Positions 6,807 through 12,873 of a stretch of DNA of 12,873 nt are shown piece by piece. The stretch lies in NCBI GenBank assembly GCA_944380625.1, contig CALWIE010000007.1, positions 1 through 12,873 on the forward strand, in the 5' to 3' direction. The DNA comes from an uncultured Clostridia bacterium (GTDB lineage Bacteria; Bacillota_A; Clostridia; Oscillospirales; Acutalibacteraceae). Positions within the stretch are counted from its first letter, which is position 1. Each line of letters begins with the position of its first letter. The notes under the pieces were generated by a model that saw only the letters and a program-made list of their open reading frames with translations, ran no database searches and was not told the origin of the DNA. The position numbers were made by a program, and so were the translations under genes.

Positions 6807-7130
6807 TCACGTGTTCTTGTCCACCTGGTGGAACTGCTTTAAATTGCCTTGCTTCTGGTGGCGGCGGGCAAGCTCCGCCTCTACCGCCTCAAAGGGGATG
6901 CCCTCGTTTACCATGAGGACCGTCAGGTGGTACAGAAGGTCGGAGATCTCCCCCACGGTGTCCTCCTGTATCCCGTTTTTGGCGGCGATGATCGTCTCGG
7001 AGCACTCTTCCCCACACTTTTTCAAGATCTTGTCCAGGCCCTGGTCAAAAAGGTAACAGGTGTAAGAGCCCTCCTGGCGCTCTCCCCGGCGGCTTTGGAC
7101 GGTCTCGTAAAGTTCCCGTAAAATATCCAT
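6807..7130 (-). CDS. hisE: Phosphoribosyl-ATP pyrophosphohydrolase
   Basis: HisE removes pyrophosphate from phosphoribosyl-ATP, the second step of histidine synthesis. The 107-residue all-helical protein has the metal-binding acidic motifs KKCGEECSE (E41, E42, E45) and GEISDLLYHLTVLM (E61, D64). The length is normal for stand-alone HisE, whereas many bacteria fuse it behind HisI. ATG 7130 is preferred because AAAGGGG (7138-7144) lies 7 bases upstream. The in-frame ATG 7136, which forms ATGA with the upstream stop, is only 1 base from that site. Both starts imply translational coupling to the hisA-hisI gene. Confidence 0.94.
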   Translation of the reverse strand: MDILRELYETVQSRRGERQEGSYTCYLFDQGLDKILKKCGEECSETIIAAKNGIQEDTVGEISDLLYHLTVLMVNEGIPFEAVEAELARRHQKQGNLKQFHQVDKNT

Positions 7131-7132
7131 GG

Positions 7133-8218
7133 TCATTCCCCTTTCGGCGGTTCTTCCCCGCGAAGCTTTTTAAAGAAGCAGCTGCGGCTGCCTGTGTGGC
7201 AGGCGGCGCCCTTCTGCTTGACCCGCAGCAGCAGGGTGTCGTCGTCGCAGTCGGCGTAGATGCTGACGACCTGTTGGGTGGGGCCGGAGGTCTCCCCCTT
7301 GTTCCAAAGAGACTTCCGGCTGCGGCTGTAAAACCAGGTGGTGCCTGTCTCCAGGGTCCGGCGGAAGGACTCCCGGTTCATATAGGCCAGCATGAGCACC
7401 TGGTCTGTGTCGTCGTCTTGGACGATGGCGGGGATCAGGTCGGATTTTTGAAAGTACAGGTCCAGCTCGTCCTCGGGGAGGCCGTCCCCCTTCTTCCCGG
7501 AGATCCGCCGGCAGGCGGTGATGGCGGTGCGCAAGTCCAGCGCGCCGGTGTAGACGGACCGGCCCGCGATGGCCCCGTAAAGCCCCAGGTCGTAGAGGTT
7601 GACAATGTCCAAGAGGCTGGACACGCCGCCGCTGGCGATAATGTGGCAGTCCACGGCCCGGTTGAGCTTGTCCAGCATGACCAGGTTGGGGCCGTTCATG
7701 GTGCCGTCCTGGTGGATGTCCGTGCAGATCAGGTACTGGACCCCCAAAGCCTCCATCTCCTTGGCGAACTGGATATAGTCCACCTGACTCTGCTCCAGCC
7801 AGCCCTCGGCTGCCACCTTGCCGTCCAGGGCGTCAATGCCCACGGCGATCCGCTTGCCGTAGCTCTTGACGGCCGCCCGGACAAACTCCGGGTCCCGCAG
7901 GGCGGCGGAGCCCAGGATCACCCGGCTGGCCCCCCGGGAGAGATACCGCTCTACCGTGGCCATATCCCGGATGCCGCCCCCCACCTCCACCTGGAGGCCG
8001 GTGTTCTCCACCACCTGGAAGATCAGCTCCCCGTTGACGGGCCTGCCCTCTTTAGCCCCGTCCAGGTCCACCATGTGCAGCCAGTGGGCCCCCTGGCTTT
8101 GAAAGCGCCGGGCGGTCTCCAGGACGTCTGGGGCCACCACTTCGGCGGTGCCGTAGTCCCCCCGGAACAGGCGGACGCACTTTCCCTCGTGCAGGTCAAT
8201 GGCTGGCAAAAGAATCAT
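7133..8218 (-). CDS. hisA: Fused HisA-HisI: ProFAR isomerase and phosphoribosyl-AMP cyclohydrolase
   Basis: The 361-residue protein carries two histidine enzymes. Residues 1-240 are HisA, the (beta/alpha)8 barrel that isomerises ProFAR to PRFAR. Visible are [14 protein letters not shown] with catalytic D8, [13 protein letters not shown] with catalytic D129, [13 protein letters not shown] and ASGGVSSL. The sequence follows HisA, not HisF. After a short linker (about 240-254), residues 255-350 are HisI, which opens the adenine ring of phosphoribosyl-AMP. It shows [34 protein letters not shown] and the metal site DCDDD...[10 protein letters not shown] with C324, C340 and C347. Both catalytic sets are intact and there is no frameshift. 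HisI is normally separate or fused to HisE, so this partner is unusual. ATG 8218 has GAGGGGAG about 9 bases upstream. The gene lies 50 bp after hisB. Confidence 0.95.
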   Translation of the reverse strand: MILLPAIDLHEGKCVRLFRGDYGTAEVVAPDVLETARRFQSQGAHWLHMVDLDGAKEGRPVNGELIFQVVENTGLQVEVGGGIRDMATVERYLSRGASRVILGSAALRDPEFVRAAVKSYGKRIAVGIDALDGKVAAEGWLEQSQVDYIQFAKEMEALGVQYLICTDIHQDGTMNGPNLVMLDKLNRAVDCHIIASGGVSSLLDIVNLYDLGLYGAIAGRSVYTGALDLRTAITACRRISGKKGDGLPEDELDLYFQKSDLIPAIVQDDDTDQVLMLAYMNRESFRRTLETGTTWFYSRSRKSLWNKGETSGPTQQVVSIYADCDDDTLLLRVKQKGAACHTGSRSCFFKKLRGEEPPKGE

Positions 8219-8239
8219 AACAACTCGCTCCCCTCAAAA

Positions 8240-8251
8240 TTTCCCGGGAAA
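8240..8251. other. Perfect 12-bp palindrome between hisB and hisA-hisI
   Basis: TTTCCCGGGAAA lies in the 50-bp gap between the hisB stop and the hisA-hisI start, the longest gap in this operon. It could be a protein site or the remnant of a rearranged junction. With no T-run and no room for a loop it is not a terminator. Confidence 0.35.
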
Positions 8252-8268
8252 AGGCGGCTTCTCCCCTC

Positions 8269-8850
8269 TTACAGGACGCCCTTGGAGGAGAGGATGACCC
8301 CTCCCTCGTCCAGGGACACCGCGTCCCGCAGGGCGTGGGCCGCCGCCTTGAACAGGGCCTCGATCATGTGGTGGGAATTCTTCCCGTACTCGCACCGGAG
8401 GTGCAGGGTCACCCCGGCGTTTACCGCGAAGGCCCGGAAGAATTCCTCCGTCATGCAGGCGTCAAAGTCCCCCACCCGCTCCTGGGGAAACTCCCCCTGG
8501 AAGACGAGAAAAGGCCTTCCGCTGATGTCCGCGGCGGCAAAGGCCAAAGCCTCGTCCATGGGGATGAAGGCGTGGCCGAACCGGCGGATCCCCCGCTTGG
8601 TGGCCAGGGCCTGGGAGAAGGCCTGCCCCAGGACGATGCCCGTGTCCTCCACCGTGTGGTGGCAGTCCACCTCCAGATCCCCCAAGGCCTCCACCCGCAG
8701 GCCAAAGCCCCCGTGGACGGCAAAGGCGGTGAGCATGTGGTCGAAAAAGCCCACCCCGGTGGAGATGCTCCGCTCCCCGCTGTCCAGGCAGACCTCCACC
8801 GAGATCTCCGTCTCGTTTGTCTTCCGCTGTACGGCCGCGTAACGGTCCAT
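8269..8850 (-). CDS. hisB: Imidazoleglycerol-phosphate dehydratase
   Basis: HisB dehydrates imidazole glycerol phosphate to imidazole acetol phosphate using bound manganese. The 193-residue protein is the monofunctional type, without a histidinol phosphatase domain. It has the two metal-binding repeats: CHHTVEDTG (63-71, with H64, H65, E68, D69) and KNSHHMIEALFKA (157-169, with H160, H161, E164). FFDHML (35-40) and the IPMDEALA segment are also typical. ATG 8850 lies 4 bp after the hisC stop, and its AAGGGAAG site is inside the hisC end. No histidinol-phosphate phosphatase gene is seen in this window, so that step must be encoded elsewhere. Confidence 0.97.
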   Translation of the reverse strand: MDRYAAVQRKTNETEISVEVCLDSGERSISTGVGFFDHMLTAFAVHGGFGLRVEALGDLEVDCHHTVEDTGIVLGQAFSQALATKRGIRRFGHAFIPMDEALAFAAADISGRPFLVFQGEFPQERVGDFDACMTEEFFRAFAVNAGVTLHLRCEYGKNSHHMIEALFKAAAHALRDAVSLDEGGVILSSKGVL

Positions 8851-8854
8851 GGGA

Positions 8855-9919
8855 TCACTTCCCTTTCTGTTGAAAATAGTCCCGCACCTGGGAGAGCAGG
8901 CGCTGGTTTTCCTGGGGGGCGCCGCAGGTGATGCGCACCAGGCCCCCTGTGTAGCGGATTACGGTGCCTTGCCGGCCCAGGTAGGAAAACAGCTCCTCCC
9001 CGTCTTCCATGACCAAGGAGGCAAAGTTGGTGGCGCTCTCCAAAAGCTGGAAGCGCTCGGGGAATTCCTCCCCCAGGGCCCTCAGCTCCCGGAGCAGCTC
9101 TTCCCGGGAGGCGAGGATCTTCTCCAAGGCCTCCCCAATGGTCCGGGGACGCTGGAGCACCAAAGCCCCCAGGGTTTGGGAAAGGGTGTTCACGTTATAG
9201 GGGGATTTCACCCCTTTGACCGCGTCCACCAGCTCCCGGCGCCCTACGGCGAAGCCCAGCCGCAGGGCCGCCATGCCGAAGGCCTTGGAGCAGGTGCGCA
9301 GGATCAGCAGGTTGGGATAGGCCTGAAACTCCGGCAGCAAGCTCTGGTCGGAAAAATCCATATAGGCCTCGTCCAGGACCACCAGGGTGTCCGGCAGGCC
9401 CTCAATCAGGCGGCGCACCTCCTCCCGGGGACAGACAAGGGAGGTGGGGTTCCCCGGGTTGCTGAAGATCAGCAGCTTTACCCCCTCCCGCCGGCAGAGG
9501 GCCACAGCCCCGTCCACGTCCACGGTGTAATCGGGCTTTTTGGGAATGGGCACGTGGCGGGCCTCCTGCAAGTGGCCGTTGAAGGCGTACATGGAGAAGT
9601 CCGGCTCCAGGGTGGCAAAGGCCTCCCCCTTCCCCAAAAAGCCGGAAAAAAGCACGGTGATCAGCTCGTCGGAACCGTTGCCTGCGGCCACGTTTTCCAC
9701 CGGCACCCCGTAATAGGCGGCAAAGGCCTGGCACAGCTTCCGGGCGGCAGGGTCCGGGTAGCGGTTGAAGGCCACCTCCGGCAGGGCCGCCGCCAGCTCC
9801 TCCAGAAGGGAGGGCGGCAGGGACAGGAAGGACTCGTTGGCGTCCAGGTGGAGCCGGCCGTCCCCCACCACCGGGTCGTAAGGCTTTAAATCCTTGATTT
9901 TTTCATGCAGCTGGTACAT
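8855..9919 (-). CDS. hisC: Histidinol-phosphate aminotransferase
   Basis: HisC is a PLP-dependent fold-type I aminotransferase that makes histidinol phosphate from imidazole acetol phosphate and glutamate. The 354-residue length is typical. Visible motifs are LDANES (25-30), GNGSDELI (80-87), the cofactor-contacting SNPGNPTS (153-160), VLDEAYMDFS (181-190), and TCSKAFGMAALRLGFAVG with the PLP lysine K212. The late RITCGAPQENQRLL segment carries the substrate arginine region. ATG 9919 is preceded by a strong AGGAGG site about 5 bases away, which overlaps the hisD stop region; the gap to hisD is 9 bp. Confidence 0.97.
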   Translation of the reverse strand: MYQLHEKIKDLKPYDPVVGDGRLHLDANESFLSLPPSLLEELAAALPEVAFNRYPDPAARKLCQAFAAYYGVPVENVAAGNGSDELITVLFSGFLGKGEAFATLEPDFSMYAFNGHLQEARHVPIPKKPDYTVDVDGAVALCRREGVKLLIFSNPGNPTSLVCPREEVRRLIEGLPDTLVVLDEAYMDFSDQSLLPEFQAYPNLLILRTCSKAFGMAALRLGFAVGRRELVDAVKGVKSPYNVNTLSQTLGALVLQRPRTIGEALEKILASREELLRELRALGEEFPERFQLLESATNFASLVMEDGEELFSYLGRQGTVIRYTGGLVRITCGAPQENQRLLSQVRDYFQQKGK

Positions 9920-9928
9920 GGCGCCTCC

Positions 9929-11218
9929 TCACTCTTCCACCCGCACTTTAATGGAGCTGGCGTGGGCGGTGAGCTCCTCGGTCTGGGCCAAGCGGATGAC
10001 GTCTGGGGCGGCCTTTTGGAGCTCCTCCTTGGGGTAGTAGATAAAGCTGGACTTCTTGATGAAATCGTCCACGGACAGGGGGGAGAAGAACCGGGCGGTG
10101 CCCCCGGTGGGCAGCACATGGTTGGGCCCGGCAAAGTAGTCCCCCAGCGGCTCCGGGGAGTAGTGCCCCATGAAGACGGAACCGGCGTTGTCCAGGCGGC
10201 CGATGTAATCAAAGGGATTCTGGACGCAGATCTCCAGGTGTTCGGGGGCCAGCTCGTTTGCGAAGTCCACGGCCTCTTCCATGTCCTCGCAGACGATGAC
10301 CCCGCCGAACCGGTCCAGGGATTTCTCGATGATCTCCCGGCGGGAGAGGTACTCCAGCTGCCGGTAGACTTCGGAGACGGTCTTCTCGGCAATGTCCCGG
10401 CTGGGGGTGATGAGGATGGCGGAGGCCATGGGGTCGTGCTCGGCCTGGCTCATCAGGTCGGCGGCCAGGAACTTGGGGTTGGCGCTGCCGTCCGCCACAA
10501 TGAGGATCTCGCTGGGGCCGGCGATCATATCGATGTCCACCACCCCGTAGAGCTGTTTTTTCGCCGTGGCCACAAAGATGTTCCCCGGCCCCACGATCTT
10601 GTCCACCTTGGGCACGCTCTGGGTGCCGTAGGCCAGGGCCGCCACAGCCTGGGCCCCGCCCATGAGGAACACCCGGTCCACCCCGGCCACATAGGCCGCC
10701 GCCAGGATGTTGGGATCCGGCCGGCCGGTGCGCCCCGGCGGGGTGACCATGACGATCTCCCCCACCTCAGCCACCTGGGCGGGGATCACGTTCATCAGCA
10801 CCGAGGAGGGATAGCCCGCGGTGCCCCCGGGGACGTACACCCCCACCCGGTGGAGGCCCCGGACCCGCTGGCCGGTGATAATTCCGTTGGGCATGGGGTC
10901 GATGCGGCTCTGCTGCTTTTGGCGCTGGTGAAAGGCCCGGATGTTCTCCGCCGCTTTTCTCAGGGAGGCGATAAAGGCGGGGTCGCACTCCGCCGCGGCC
11001 CGCTCCAGCTCCTCCCGGGAGAGCTCCAATTTCTCAGGAGTCCAGCCGTCGAACTTCCTGGAGAACTCCTTCACGGCGCCGTCGCCTCCGGTCCGGACCC
11101 TCTCGATGATGTCCCTTACGGACTGCTCCACCTCCGGGGAGGCCTGGCCCACCCGGCTTTTCAAATCATTCACAAAGGACTGGCAGGTCTGCCGGTCCCC
11201 CTGTACCACTTTGATCAT
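9929..11218 (-). CDS. hisD: Histidinol dehydrogenase
   Basis: HisD carries out the last two oxidations, from histidinol to histidine, with NAD and zinc. The 429-residue protein lines up almost residue for residue with E. coli HisD. The zinc ligands correspond to Q258, H261, D360 and H419, and the catalytic pair E326/H327 lies in PEHLEI. Other signatures are VYVPGGTAGYPSSVLMN (128-144), IAGPSEILI, SQAEHDPMASA and GPNHVLPTGGTAR (364-376). ATG 11218 is preceded by AAGGGGGAG with about 8 bases spacing, and the hisG stop lies just upstream with a single base between the two genes. All active-site residues are present, so the enzyme should be functional. Confidence 0.98.
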   Translation of the reverse strand: MIKVVQGDRQTCQSFVNDLKSRVGQASPEVEQSVRDIIERVRTGGDGAVKEFSRKFDGWTPEKLELSREELERAAAECDPAFIASLRKAAENIRAFHQRQKQQSRIDPMPNGIITGQRVRGLHRVGVYVPGGTAGYPSSVLMNVIPAQVAEVGEIVMVTPPGRTGRPDPNILAAAYVAGVDRVFLMGGAQAVAALAYGTQSVPKVDKIVGPGNIFVATAKKQLYGVVDIDMIAGPSEILIVADGSANPKFLAADLMSQAEHDPMASAILITPSRDIAEKTVSEVYRQLEYLSRREIIEKSLDRFGGVIVCEDMEEAVDFANELAPEHLEICVQNPFDYIGRLDNAGSVFMGHYSPEPLGDYFAGPNHVLPTGGTARFFSPLSVDDFIKKSSFIYYPKEELQKAAPDVIRLAQTEELTAHASSIKVRVEE

Positions 11219-11219
11219 G

Positions 11220-11861
11220 TCACTGCTCCCCCTTCTTTATCTCTCGCTCCAACCGGGCCGCTAAGGCCTCGATCTCCCGTTTGCGAAGCTTTAAGCTGGC
11301 GGCGTTTACAATGAGCCGGGCGGACACCTCCGCCCCCCTCTCGATGACCTCCAGGCCGTTTTCCCGCAGGGTGGCCCCGGTCTCCACAATATCCACAATG
11401 CCGTCGGAGAGGCCCAAAAGGGGCGCAAGCTCCACCGAGCCCTCGATCTTGATGATGCGCACATCCATCTGCTTGCTCTCAAAGAACCGCCGGGCCACAT
11501 TGGGATATTTGGTGGCCACCGTCTTCGCCCGGTAGCCCCCGTAAAAGTCCGCCCCCTTGGGCGCGGCCAGGGCGAACCCGCACCGGCCAAAGCCCAGGTC
11601 CATGATCTCAAAAAAGCGGCTGCCGTTTTCCATAATGGTGTCCTTGCCCACCACCCCCAGGTCGCACACCCCGTGCTCCACATAGGTGATCACGTCGGCG
11701 GCTTTGGCCAGCACGGCCTCGATGGATCCGTCCCCCACGGGGAGGATGAGCCGCCTTCCCTTGTCCCGCAGCTGGGAGCAATCCATGCCGGCCCCCTCCA
11801 ACAGGGCCACGGTGGCTTTCTCCAACCGGCCCTTGGTCAGGGCAATGCGCAGTGGCTTCAC
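11220..11861 (-). CDS. hisG: ATP phosphoribosyltransferase, short form
   Basis: HisG joins ATP and PRPP in the first, committed step of histidine synthesis. At 213 residues it is the short form, which lacks the C-terminal histidine-sensing domain and works only in complex with HisZ, the product of the preceding gene. Visible are LRIALTKGRLE (4-14), ITYVEHGVCDLGVVGKD (58-74) and the PRPP-binding loop DIVETGATLRENGL (157-170). The start is GTG 11861, with GGGGGGAG 5 bases upstream; it overlaps the hisZ stop as GTGA. An upstream in-frame ATG at 11915 would add 18 unrelated residues inside hisZ. The overlap suggests coupled synthesis of the two subunits. Confidence 0.96.
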   Translation of the reverse strand: MKPLRIALTKGRLEKATVALLEGAGMDCSQLRDKGRRLILPVGDGSIEAVLAKAADVITYVEHGVCDLGVVGKDTIMENGSRFFEIMDLGFGRCGFALAAPKGADFYGGYRAKTVATKYPNVARRFFESKQMDVRIIKIEGSVELAPLLGLSDGIVDIVETGATLRENGLEVIERGAEVSARLIVNAASLKLRKREIEALAARLEREIKKGEQ

Positions 11862-12873
11862 AGCAGCTCCCCCCTTTCCTCCAGGGTAATTTTCCGGAAG
11901 GTTTCCCCCACGCACAGCACCTGGGAGATCCCCGCCTCCCGGGCGTAGCGGAGGGTCTCCTCCTCTGTCTCGAAGAGGGACATCTCGCAGGGGCGGCCCT
12001 CCCTACACAGCAGGTCCGCGGCCCTTTGGGCGTCCCTCTCGTAGCCGGGGTCCCCGTAGACCAGCACCTCCGCCCCGGGGGCGGCGGGCTGGAGGGAGAG
12101 CTCCGCCAGGCTGTCCAGGTCCAGAGAGAAGCCCACGGCGGGCATGGGGTCGCCGAACTTGCCGCAGAGGCTGTCGTACCGGCCCCCCAGGAGCACCGCG
12201 TCCCCGTGCTGGTGGACATAGGCGGAAAACACCACCCCGGTGTAGTAGTCGTTGCGCTGGACCAGCCCCAGGTCCACCATCAGGCGGTCTCCCAGGCCCA
12301 ACTGGCCCAGGGCCTGGTAAAGGCCCTTGAGGTACTCCAGGGTCTCCCGGGCCTCCCCGTCCGGGAAAAAGGCCTCCGCCTGGGAGAGGGCTTCCTCCCC
12401 GCCGAAGAGCCGGGGCAGCTGGGCCATGGCCCGGGCGGCGGGCAGCTCCCCCAGGGGGTCTAAGAGCTCCGAGAGGGCGGCGTAGTTTTTCGACTCGATG
12501 GTGGCCCGCAGCTCTTCCTTTTTCTCCGGGGAGAGGGGCAGCTGGTCCGCCAACGCCTGGAAAAACCGGGCGTGGCCGATCTCCACCCGGAAGTCCTCCA
12601 CACAGGCGGAGAGGGCGGCCACAGCCGTGGCAACGGCCTCCAGGTCCGCCCGGAGGCCGCCGGCCCCCATGAGCTCGATGCCCATCTGGGCACTCTCGTC
12701 GCTGCGGCCGGAGAGGTCGGGCCGGTTGCGGTAGATGTTCTGGCAATAGTAGAACCGCAGGGGCTTTTTGTGGCCCTGGAGCCGGGAGGCCGCCATGCGG
12801 GCGATGGGCAGGGTGGTGTCCGGCCGGAACACCAGGAGCCTGCCGTGGTTATCGGTGCACTTGTACATCTCCT
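11858..12873 (-). CDS. hisZ: ATP phosphoribosyltransferase regulatory subunit (5' end outside window)
   Basis: HisZ is a catalytically inactive relative of histidyl-tRNA synthetase that activates short HisG and gives it feedback control by histidine. About 337 residues are visible. They begin with the family's EMYKCTDNHGRLLVFRPDTT segment, normally found some 70 residues into the protein, so the true start lies beyond the right edge. Methionine at 12868 is internal; the codon before it (GAG) is the conserved E. Further class II synthetase-like elements are PIARMAASRL, QMGIELMG, RNDYYTGVVFSAYV, LLGGRYDSL and GFSLDLDSL. The last part (about 270 to the end of the fragment) is a small alpha/beta domain. 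Distinction from a true HisRS rests on the direct overlap with hisG and on the divergent motifs. Confidence 0.93.
   Translation of the reverse strand, partial: EMYKCTDNHGRLLVFRPDTTLPIARMAASRLQGHKKPLRFYYCQNIYRNRPDLSGRSDESAQMGIELMGAGGLRADLEAVATAVAALSACVEDFRVEIGHARFFQALADQLPLSPEKKEELRATIESKNYAALSELLDPLGELPAARAMAQLPRLFGGEEALSQAEAFFPDGEARETLEYLKGLYQALGQLGLGDRLMVDLGLVQRNDYYTGVVFSAYVHQHGDAVLLGGRYDSLCGKFGDPMPAVGFSLDLDSLAELSLQPAAPGAEVLVYGDPGYERDAQRAADLLCREGRPCEMSLFETEEETLRYAREAGISQVLCVGETFRKITLEERGELL

Noticed and set aside
7196..8842. A 548-codon open frame on the plus strand across hisA-hisI and hisB
   Set aside because: It is antisense to two well-recognised enzymes, has low-complexity G/V/Q/H-rich composition, and has no ribosome binding site of note.
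9905..11314. A 469-codon open frame on the plus strand opposite hisD
   Set aside because: hisD on the other strand has a complete active site. The antisense product is rich in G, H, P and V without domains and is a GC artefact.
11862..11915. ATG 11915 as the start of hisG
   Set aside because: The 18 extra residues are unrelated to HisG and lie inside the hisZ end. GTG 11861 has a strong site and forms the GTGA overlap.
12866..12868. ATG at 12868 as the start of hisZ
   Set aside because: The following MYK..D..G.LLV.RPD segment is internal in HisZ proteins and the codon before it is in frame and conserved, so the gene begins outside the window.

Overview
The window is GC-rich bacterial DNA with tightly packed genes, many 4-bp start/stop overlaps, purine-rich ribosome binding sites and classic sigma-A promoters. 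Several features fit a GC-rich member of the Clostridia (Bacillota), probably an Oscillospiraceae-type gut anaerobe such as the Flavonifractor/Lawsonibacter group. These are the short HisG with HisZ, a split ThrE-type exporter, a CsaB-type pyruvyltransferase, and a surface protein with a cohesin-like domain and cadherin-like repeats. The lineage is inferred from gene content; I could not run a search. I see no tRNA, rRNA, CRISPR array, transposase, phage gene or attachment site.

Left part, leftward (1-1166): the N-terminal 388 codons of a secreted protein. It has a signal peptide, a cohesin-like domain and then 97-residue cadherin-like repeats that run off the left edge. It is divergent from a rightward operon across a 239-bp AT-rich intergenic region (1167-1405) that holds a promoter for each direction.

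Middle part, rightward (1406-5945): the two halves of a threonine/serine exporter (ThrE N-terminal and C-terminal families, ATGA overlap) and then an RluC/RluD-family pseudouridine synthase. A TATAAT promoter overlapping the synthase stop codon probably serves the next gene. That gene encodes a 743-residue fusion of a family 4 glycosyltransferase and a CsaB-like polysaccharide pyruvyltransferase. It ends at a strong, near-symmetrical terminator (5954-5986) shared with the operon converging from the right.

Right part, leftward (6034 to the right edge): a histidine biosynthesis operon read hisZ (5' end outside the window), hisG (short form), hisD, hisC, hisB, a hisA-hisI fusion and hisE, followed by a SAM-dependent methyltransferase. 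Together these supply PRPP-ATP condensation (HisG/HisZ), pyrophosphohydrolase (HisE), cyclohydrolase (HisI part), ProFAR isomerase (HisA part), IGP dehydratase (HisB), aminotransferase (HisC) and histidinol dehydrogenase (HisD).

The imidazole-forming synthase HisH/HisF is absent from the cluster. HisI is joined directly to the end of HisA, at the place where hisF stands in the common hisB-H-A-F-I-E order. This rearranged operon and the glycosyltransferase-CsaB fusion are the most notable points. I found no clear evidence of a wholly new system.
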